Part shown: positions 55,455 through 64,000 of the stretch, piece after piece
Layout of the letters: every line of letters begins with the position of its first letter
How positions within the stretch are numbered: position 1 is the first letter of the stretch
Origin: Rhabditophanes sp. KR3021
Lineage: Eukaryota > Nematoda > Chromadorea > Rhabditida > Alloionematidae
Length of the DNA: 64,000 nt
Direction: 5' to 3'
Assembly (NCBI GenBank): GCA_963281155.1
Contig: CAUJLY010000001.1
Coordinates: 434,001 to 498,000, forward strand
Translations under genes and position numbers: made by a program
The notes under the pieces: generated by a model
Told to the model about the DNA's origin: nothing
What the model saw: only the letters and a program-made list of their open reading frames with translations
Database searches by the model: none

Positions 55455-57016
55455 TTAAGTTTTAGAAGTATTATTAATTTCCTTTGTATGTACGTTTTCA
55501 TTTTGTTTACACTTCAATGGAACAAGTCTATTATGAAAAACACACCATAGAGATAAGATAATCAGGGAAACAGCAATATTAAGTATCCATGCGTATTTTG
55601 GTCCGAATGAATAGTAAAGAAAACTTGCTAGAACTGGACCAATAATTTGAGCAATACTCGATACACTAGTCATTAGGCCTTGTAAAATTCCTTGCGGCCG
55701 AGGACCGATAATTTTTGAAAATAAAGTATTTAGACTAAAGTATTTTTTACAAAATGTTAATTTTATCACTTACCTGATATTGATAATGGGAAATGAAAGT
55801 CCAATTATAACGCTAAATGCAATAAAATATATCCACGCATTTGTTTGATTTAAGTCTTTGCACCATGAAAACTTTAACTCATCGCATCCTCTTCCTCTTT
55901 CAACACTTCGATTTGATTGATAAGCAATAGCAGTTGAATTATTAGAATTAAATGTTGTTACTTTATCTCCAAATGGATATGGAAATGTTAGAAGCTGGAA
56001 AAGGACTAAACAAAGCAATCCAATTTTTATATTCTTCCGAAATTTGATGTATTTGTCAAGACGGAATAGAAGGTAAAGGCCATACATTAAAAGTTCAACG
56101 ACTCCAAAGAATCCTGTAGCAATAGCAATTGTATTAATCGACTCAGTTTCAGAGAATGCAAACATCATCATTGAATATGGAGACATTAGCACCTCGATAT
56201 TTATTAACACAAATAATTGGCAAGATCTTGTTAGGATGACAATGCCTAAAGCTAATTTGTCATATGGAGGCAAGTTACTTTGAATGTCAACTTTGTTATT
56301 TAAGCCAACATACTTTTCAACAAACAAAAATTTGGTTGCAAAAATCCCAATGGAGTTGATAATAACACCAACTATTGCTGGTGAAGTATACATATTAACA
56401 GGGATTCCAAGCAACATGAAACCAGATGGACCAAGATGTACGAAGCATGCATTGAATAAAGGACCGACGACGATTCCTATTGCAAATCCACTAGTAATAA
56501 TTGCCATTCCTCTGGCACGATCAGCCGAAGTAGTAGCTGTTGATCCATAACTCTTAAAAAGCGATGTACACGAACTTCCGATCCCACAAATTAATCTCGA
56601 AACAAGAAAACCATACTTTGCACCAAAACCAACATAACCCAACAAAATATAAATTGCATTTCCTACGAGTTGACCGAATAAACCGGCATAAATGGGACTT
56701 TTTATGGAACCGACTTTGTCAGCCCATAAGCCAAACAAAGGGGAACATAAAACGCCCGAGAAAGAGTAGGCTGCAATAATTATACCAAAAAATGATTCTG
56801 TTGCTGTTACATCAAGCTAACAAATAAATTTAGATATTGCATAAATAAAATAAAACTCACTGATACTAAATACGGCCACATATTACCGAAGAAAATACTA
56901 TACTGAATGGCACTTGAAAGAACTAGTATACCAGCTAAATATATAGATCGCCAATTAGTTTGGTCTAATTGTTTTTCATCTTGATCGATGGATGAAACTT
57001 TACCAGAAGAAACCAT
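55455..57016 (-). CDS. MFSD8: MFSD8/CLN7-like major facilitator transporter
   Basis: Exons 57016-56861, 56816-55774 and 55734-55455 give 492 residues with about twelve membrane helices. Family marks are IYLAGILVLSSAIQYSIFFG (TM1), SGVLCSPLFGLWADKVG (the MFS signature loop), RLICGIGSS, PVNMYTSPAI, the luminal loop with CDELKFSWCKDL, and TLFSKIIGPRPQGILQGLM with SIAQIIGPVLASF. These match MFSD8, a lysosomal membrane protein (chloride channel or transporter) mutated in neuronal ceroid lipofuscinosis. The C-terminus is short and polar. Exact substrate and orthology to CLN7 rather than a sister MFS clade are inferred. Confidence 0.85.
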
Positions 57017-59861
57017 TTAGCAATCAAAATATTGTAATGATTTCAACACCATAAATATATTTTATAAAACTTTTTGATTGACTTTATGATTTTTTAATTT
57101 GTTCAAATAAAAAACCAATAACTTAGTATATGTACTTTAAAAAGATTATATATTTACATACGATTATGCTTTTATGACATTATCAGTTTTATGATGTTTT
57201 GAAAAAATAACATTTTTTAATCTAATGATTTGTGTTAAATTTGTGAAATTAAACTGCAATTTATCACGTCCAACTTAACATAATGCTTTTTTGAGTCCAA
57301 ATTGATATTAAAATTTTGCATATATCCCAAAGATAACTTAAAGAACATTTATTTAAGCATTATATAGCCACGTAAACTAATTCCTTTATGTTCAATAGGT
57401 TTGACTATACTTTAAAGTATTTTTGATTATAATAAATTAAAAAGCTCAGTGTAATGTGTCAAACATTAAGCGCTTTAAAAGTTCTTTACAGAAGATTTCA
57501 GAAACAGAGCAAGCTTTTTGTGTACTTTTTACTTGTTTCATGTAATATTCATTCGGAAGGGAAATGTTTAAATCCCTTTTTAACAGTTGTTAATCAGATT
57601 TTAATGGTAAAAGAAACACTTTTATTACATTTTAGATCCAAAATGATTGAAATTGTTTCCGGCCCACCATAAGATAGCCCATGAGGTCGATAGGGGAATA
57701 GGTTAGAGACACTTGGGCAAAGGAGAAGCAACAAGATAATAAGATAACTGATTTATTATACTAATAAATTCTTATTGTAATACAAGATATAAGACAACGA
57801 ACTTTATTACACATAACATACAATGTATATATAATATGCTAATGTACATATGATGTGGCAAGTAAGCGTGTTACCTATCCAACATTTCCTCCAAAAGCTG
57901 TCTCGGATGAGCCATGTTTGCTAAAAGTAGTAGTAACGCATTAAAATAGAGTTGATCTTGTATTCCGTTCCAAGAATGTGTTTCATCACTTCTGATGATA
58001 GCTTGAATTCGGGACGGCGTCCATGCCTAGAACCACAGAGTTCCATTGACTTTTCCATTGGTAGTGAGGTAGAGTGTTGCATCTCTTGGCGATGACTTAA
58101 GTTTGTGACGGCATTCGAATTTAATTATTCGCAAATAAACATTTTCACAAATTTGTATTTTTAATAATAAAATGTGTACAAACTGTAATTTACAAATTGG
58201 AAAATAAAAATGATAATTATCAGCTTGATCACATGCCAAAATAAAATGATCTGATATATGAGCAAAATTGATCATTTTTTTATGAGCATGATCATATCAC
58301 ATTATCATTTTTGATCTGATTAACAGGAAACAAATTGTCCTTGTCAGCACTAGAAGAAGACATGGTTGAATATAAAAAGTAATCTTTTTTTGCTAATTAA
58401 ATACCAAAAAAAGTTGTGTATTTATTGGAATGACCTTAACGCTGTTTTGCAATTATAATTAATGACTGATTCAATTAAGGATAAGTTAATTGAAACCAAT
58501 GATTCATTATTTTTTAGCAACTTTGTAATTCGGAGGTTTTAAATATTGTTTACGTTTGTTTAATTCAGTGAAATTAAAAGATGATCCTTTATTTATTGTC
58601 AACTTCATCTAAATTAATGGAAATAATACAATTCGAAGGGTCGTACGTTTTTATTATCATACTCACTTGAATTAATAGATACAGACCATTTGTAGAAAAT
58701 TAATCTAAATGGTTCTTGGCTTTTATGGAAATAGAAGCATTATTAAACAGCTGCAATAGAAGTGTCAAAAGTTATTCTAAGTACTTCTTATAGTTTATAG
58801 ACTGGTAATGTGAACAATTAAGGTATGATGTTGACACAATTTAATCAACAACATAATTTAAGTAAACGTAACTCTTGGGGTAGATACTTAGATCATTTTT
58901 TATCTTGTGTCATTCTAAACATCCCAAATAATTTCCTTCTTTCTCTTCATCGGGAATCTTCCGAACCATGTCCGAGTATCTATTTCAACAGGTTTTTTCT
59001 TGAATGGTCACCAGCTTAAAACAGGTTATTGGTGTGTTTTCAAAAGTTTATAATTCTTAACAATCTTATTAGTACCTTCCTTTATCTAGTAACAAAAAGA
59101 TGATATATTTAGATATTATACTATTGCTAGTTCAATAATTAACGGTACTATTTTTTGTGATCTGTCCCCACATAAAGTGGAGAGCAGTTCTAGTATTATG
59201 ATGTCCGCCGACATATGCCAGCAAGACAATCTACTTTTTGTATTTACATATTTATATGTAGTAATAAAGAGTACAATAAATATGAATAAAGAAATAGTAT
59301 GAATATAGTAACTATATATAGATGACAATATAGAACATGCTCACAATCAACTTTTTTAAGTAACGAATAAAAATACCAACCTAAACTTTTTAAACAACAC
59401 GTCCATTAGAAACACATTACTTCACTTTCATCATCTACTATTCAACAATATGAAACATAATTTGAATCTAATTAAGATATCTCTAAAATTGTAAAATACT
59501 CACTTTTATAATTTTGACCAGAAAGTAATAGATTTTTTATTGAAAGCGTCTGATGATACTCGCCGAATCCCGGTAACAAAGTGTTTGTTTTAAAAGACAA
59601 ATTGTATAGATAAATGGCGTAAATATCAAGATAAAATCTTTAAATGGATAGTTATTCTGGTATCTTTAAACCTTGATGGTCCAATGAATTATGACAAACC
59701 AAAGATGAATATCCTGTCTGTTCTAATTTAAAAGAGGATGAGCATCCTTGTTCGAAGTGAAAGTTAAAACAGATATCTTTAAATGGGATACTTTTTTGAT
59801 TTCCAAATTATTTAAATATATAGGTTTTTACCCTGCATTGGTCATTATTAAGTTGTAAGTT
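57017..59861. other. AT-rich spacer
   Basis: No intact gene in 2.8 kb apart from the coding remnant listed at 57871-58125. A TATATA at about 59816-59822 may be the TATA box of the DUF229 gene that follows. Confidence 0.45.
57871..58125 (-). pseudogene. unassigned coding remnant
   Basis: The minus strand reads KSSPRDATLYLTTNGKVNG, meets a stop (TAG at about 58028), and continues in the same register for some 55 codons as AWTPSRIQAIIRSDETHSWN and LLLLLANMAHPRQLLEEMLD to a stop at 57871. The composition is protein-like. There is no start or splice structure I can defend, so it is a decayed gene or mobile-element piece of unknown family. Confidence 0.3.
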
Positions 59862-61974
59862 ATGAACACAAACCTGTTTTATTTGTTACTTTTTTTCCTA
59901 TTTTCTATTAATTGTGCAGTAGGATCATCTGATAAATCTGGCACTCTTATTGCAGACGAAAATAAACCTATTCAAATTGCTTCTCCAAAGCCATCAACTA
60001 AGAATGATCTCACTCAAAATAATCAAACAAATTCCAAAAATACAATAGCAACCACGACACCTACCGTCGATTTTCAACCTGAATTAGTTAGCAAAGAATA
60101 CCAATTACTGATGCAAAATTTACCTACAGCTGAAACATATTTGCCTAAATTTGATTTTAAAAGAAAAGATTACACTAAATTTTACGATCGCAATGAAAAA
60201 GGTCCTCGGAATGGATGTTTAAAAACACATCACAGAAAGTTTTATGACTTTACACATGGAGTTTATCGTGCCAATCCAGGAAATAAAGTACTTGGTATTA
60301 AATGCTATTACAGTTGTCAATATGATGTTAATTTGAATAGAGTTTTTGGTCCATATAAAAAAATAGGACAAATAACAAAACCTTCATGCGATGTTACTCG
60401 AACTAAATGCTTGAATGTTTTTGGAAATCCCATTTATGCAGATGTAGATTTATACCTTCAAAAACAAAAACCTAACCCAATAGTCGAAATGCCTGATTTA
60501 CACCCTAATTACACAATAGCCGTTAATGGTACTAAATACAGCGTCCATATGATTTACATAGACTCAGTTGGAGAATTTACTTTCAAACGTACAATGCCTA
60601 AAACAGACAAATTAATCAAGGATATGTATAAGGCTTTCGAATTTAAGTATTTACACAAGGTTGGTGAAAACACAGCTCCTAATGAAAAAGCCTTTTTAAT
60701 GAGTAAGTGACAAATTGTTCTTATTTTTAACAACCTTATTTACTTGTTATTTATTAAAAATTTCTATTTTAGATAAAATAAGTGAAACTGTTATTGATGT
60801 ATTTAAAAACCGTTCATCAATTCTAAAAGATATAGATCTCAAAACATATTGCGAGATGGATAAATCAAAACTTTCCTTTGCCCCCCGGTATTTTAAACAA
60901 AACGGGTATAAAACAATGCACGCAGAAGATTATTGGCGATCACCCTTACAATACCATGACTATTGCAAAGGTATTGAAAAATTTGATCACGACATCTGGA
61001 CCTACAACAGGCCTTCTTGGACAGACAAAACGCTTATCAATGCATGGAACAGTAGATGCCTCGAGTCTTTCCAAGTGACCTTAGATAACCTGCATTCATA
61101 CATCACCAAATATCAAAATCAAAATACTTACTCCTTTAATTTCATGACAATGTTGCAACATGACTCTCTTAATGGACTTTACCACGCAGACGATAGTTTT
61201 GCAAATTTCTTTAAAGAAAATACGAAACAATTTGAAAATTCATTCATTATCTTTTCATCTGATCACGGTGTGAGATATGGAAAATACAGGGAACAAACAG
61301 ATATTGCTGCGTATGAAGATAATAATCCTTTCTTAAGATTGATCGTACCTAAGGCTTTGAGATCTGATAAAAAGTTTATGGAACTGGTTAAGGGAAATTC
61401 TAGAAAGTATGTTTCGCAATATGACGTCTTTGCTACGATGATTGATGTTTTGACAGAAGGTGCCAGAACTAATTTTAAGGACTTGAATTATGTTGATTTT
61501 GACAAGGTGATGAAATATCATGTGGTTGGACAGTCCTTTTTGAGGGAAATGAAAGAAAGGGATGAATTTGAGATGGGTGTGCCAATTAATTATCATTTTT
61601 ATAAAAGACACAAAGTTGAGTTAAACGATACTTTCTACCCTGAAATTAAAAAGTTTGTAATTAAAAGGGTTATTGAAAATATAAATTTGGAATTAGTCTC
61701 ACAAAATTTAACAAAAATATGTACTGAAATATTCCTTAAGAAAAAAGCGGCGCAACATGTTTATGTAGTGAACATTGGAGGGAAGGCATACTTCGACTTT
61801 CAAGTTAGGACAACTCCCGGCACTGGAATTTTCATAGGAATGCTAGACAACAACTTTCAATCTATTGAAAGAGTCATGAGAAGAGTAAATTCATATGCGT
61901 ATGAAGCCGAATCATGCATCATTCATGGCAAAGCTAGACAGTTTTGTTTTTGTAAAAAGTTACTACCTGGATAA
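59862..61974 (+). CDS. DUF229 protein, copy 2
   Basis: Exons 59862-60702 and 60773-61974 give 680 residues. A signal peptide (LFYLLLFFLFSINCAVG) precedes a Thr/Asn-rich linker, a Cys-containing N-terminal half (GIKCYYSCQYD, SCDVTRTKC) and the DUF229 core: VHMIYIDSVGEFTFKRT, KVGENTAPNEKAFLM, then TMLQHDSLNGLYHADD and FIIFSSDHGVRYGKYRE. It ends CFCKKLLPG, like CHCKKR in copy 1, and shares KxxSxxDxxATxxDxL. The intron positions of the two copies differ. The family has an alkaline-phosphatase-like fold; substrate unknown. Secreted or luminal. Confidence 0.88.
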
Positions 61975-64000
61975 AACTAGCAAATTTAATATTGTTATCT
62001 TATTAATTGTGAAGTAATACCATCTTTAACATGGATATTATATATTGTATTATAAGTTTAACATATTTTTTATTATATATAATTGTTATTAAGATAATAA
62101 ATCAAACTACCTTTGCCTTCGTCATTATGTCTGTTGATGCTCTTAAGGGACTAAACGCTTTTCTTCGAGAGGTACGGGACAGCTCGATTTCACTAAACAA
62201 GAGGAAAGCCCATTAAGGTCTCATTTTTGATTGATTTTTGCTGAGGGCTTTATTTTGAAGTGCAGAGGTTTTTTACGGGTTAGGGTGCAATTGCTTTGAG
62301 ATATTTGGTTAGTATTTAAAAAAGACTTTAAGAACAATGTTTATTTTTATTGTATGAATTTAAAATTTCTTACTACTCGCATTTTTCAACCTATTTATTC
62401 AAAATAGAGCTTTACATATATGAATATCTTAACCACCAAATAACAAATGCAGCAAATTGGATGAATATCAATATTTCTATCAAAAAATTGCATTTAATAT
62501 TATTCCTATCATTAATCTTCGAACCGCAAAACGCTCTTCAAGTAAATGGTATACAGAGATTTGTACCTATGACGTGGGAAATTATCAATTCTCACAAAGA
62601 GAATAACAAATCATAAACAATTTGAATAAAGAAATCAAACATCATTTTAATTATGGAATTCATAACATAGCATATGGCAGTGAATTATTGGCTGTACATT
62701 TATTGAGAATTGTATTAGTTACAACAAACACACTAATCAAACGCATCGTGTAGCAAGTTCTTTTAATTACAAGCAAGTCAATAATGGATTAAAGAAAACT
62801 TTAAATGATCCAGGTTGCACAAAGGGCATCGAACAAAACATTGAGATCTTCAATATTCGTACCGTCAAATTAGCATCAATCAAGCATATCTAATTCTCAT
62901 TTAGCAACAAACCAAAAAAAGTTCCGTTTACAAGGGCAACCTGATAATGTAAATTTGATGACACTGTTAGCATTTAATCAGTAACTCGTAAATATAAATG
63001 ACGCAGCTTGCCTTTCAATTGCTAGGTAATTAATGAAATTAAAATACTTGGATGTTTGAAGCAGACTTACAATGCCATCGTAAATGTTATAAGTATCTTG
63101 CAGTATTTATTTGTACAATTAAATAGCAATTATTGATACAAATCTAATTTTAAAAATGAAGAACAAAAATCGCAGCAATCAAGTAATTTGGAAAATTATT
63201 GCAAATACAACTGTTTCAACTTTTGTTTAATTAAATATACTAGACTGTATTAGATTTTGCATTTGTTTCTGCCGCATACCGCAGATATAAATAAATATAA
63301 ACATTTTGTTGTTTCTTAATTCTATAAATAAAAATAAATATAAACATTTTGTTGTTTCTTAATTCTTCAAAAAAACTAAACAATTAGAAATATTATCGTA
63401 CCTTTATAACTGTTTTATCCAAATCAAAGTTAAAGTGATTTGTCTAACTTCTATGCTACTTCAAATATGCAAACAAATAAAATATCTAATTGAGATTGTT
63501 TACTCATAAAAACATAATACATATGATTCGATAAAACTCTTGTACCTATTTAATAAGAAACTTTTTTGATTTGATTTATTTTGTCAATAGTACTTAATAA
63601 CTTTATGCTGAATATGATTAAAAAAGACACTTTCTTAATTCAGCAAATCACAGCTGTTTACTGTCAAAATGATGTTATATTTGATAAACTTGCAAGATGT
63701 TAATAATTTTGTCACGTAATATTTACAATTAAAATATGTAACGCATCAAATACATGTCATAACAATATTTACATGATTCTCACAATAATTGATTGCATGA
63801 ATTTATTATCTATAGCTGCATACATCATTTTTTAGTGAATGGTATTTTGTGTAATTTACTGATAACAAAAATATTTTAAATTCTTTAATTAATTATGTCT
63901 ATATTTTATGAACGTTTAGGAGGTTAAAATACATTTAAAGTAATTTTCATTAATAAGATATATATACTTGAAAAAACTACAACTTTGAATCTATTTTTCA
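61975..64000. other. AT-rich spacer to the window end
   Basis: No gene is firmly visible. A plus-strand ORF at 62461-62616 starts with a signal-peptide-like stretch (LHLILFLSLIF) and runs 51 codons, weak support. A 35-bp direct repeat lies at 63289-63366. Confidence 0.45.
63289..63366. repeat. 35-bp direct repeat, two copies, period 43
   Basis: The same 35 bases, starting AAATAAATATAAACATTTTG, occur at 63289-63323 and 63332-63366 without a visible mismatch. This is a recent local duplication in noncoding DNA. Confidence 0.85.

Noticed and set aside
62127..62216. Start of an adaptor-complex-like gene (MSVDALKGLNAFLREVR)
   Set aside because: A faint resemblance to AP-2 alpha N-termini over 14 residues, but the frame ends after 29 codons and no further exon is found.
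1..64000. CRISPR arrays, bacterial operons, prophage or insertion sequences
   Set aside because: No spaced direct repeats of CRISPR type, no Shine-Dalgarno-led gene rows and no transposase motif were seen; the intron-rich genes show eukaryotic DNA.

Overview
This window is nuclear DNA of a nematode, read by eye from an AT-rich sequence. The evidence is a set of nematode-type families (srt and other chemosensory 7TM receptors, a transthyretin-like protein, ShKT-domain secreted proteins, DUF229 proteins), short GT/AG introns mostly of 40-55 bases, and a eukaryotic tRNA-Gly with internal promoter boxes. Genus cannot be fixed; a free-living or insect-associated rhabditid is my guess only.

Layout. 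1-9.7 kb: four minus-strand core-1-galactosyltransferase-like (GT31, C1GALT1-type) genes, the first cut by the window edge; a fifth, divergent member lies on the plus strand at 19.6-20.6 kb. 11.3-12.4 kb: a Golgi nucleotide-sugar transporter (SLC35A type). 12.6-14.6 kb: a DUF229 protein. 15.4-16.6 kb: a LARGE/B4GAT1-like GT49 transferase with an altered DxD motif. 17.0-19.3 kb: two divergent 7TM receptors, one of them srt-like with a frameshift. 21.2-25.5 kb: small secreted or orphan genes (triple-ShKT protein and its decayed duplicate, a helical secreted protein, a transthyretin-like ORF without an ATG, two unknowns). 26.2-26.8 kb: a decayed receptor-like remnant. 28.7-30.6 kb: a secreted vWA/CUB protein with a mucin-like repeat. 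30.7-33.1 kb: two tandem GLOD4 paralogues. 33.3-37.7 kb: DNA polymerase zeta catalytic subunit REV3. 39.6-45.7 kb: a tandem array of four related 7TM receptors, one broken, with an unrelated single-pass protein inside it. 46.8-49.8 kb: a small basic protein, tRNA-Gly(GCC), TFIIF beta and the mitochondrial factor COA8. 50.4-52.8 kb: peptide O-xylosyltransferase. 53.8-54.7 kb: a metallothionein-like protein of 15 Cys-rich repeats. 55.5-57.0 kb: an MFSD8/CLN7-like transporter. 59.9-62.0 kb: a second DUF229 gene. The rest is AT-rich spacer with a few decayed coding remnants.

How it fits together. The left third is rich in secretory-pathway glycosylation: a probable UDP-sugar importer sits beside an expanded family of probable UDP-Gal users and a GT49 enzyme. 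The receptor arrays and secreted Cys-rich proteins are typical of fast-evolving nematode chromosome regions, while REV3, TFIIF beta, COA8, xylosyltransferase, GLOD4 and MFSD8 are conserved housekeeping genes.

A warning that colours the annotation: several otherwise well-conserved genes, including REV3 (twice) and xylosyltransferase, are interrupted by apparent one-base indels, most of them at short homopolymers. Residual sequencing or assembly error is the simplest explanation, so frameshifted genes here should not be taken as pseudogenes without read support.
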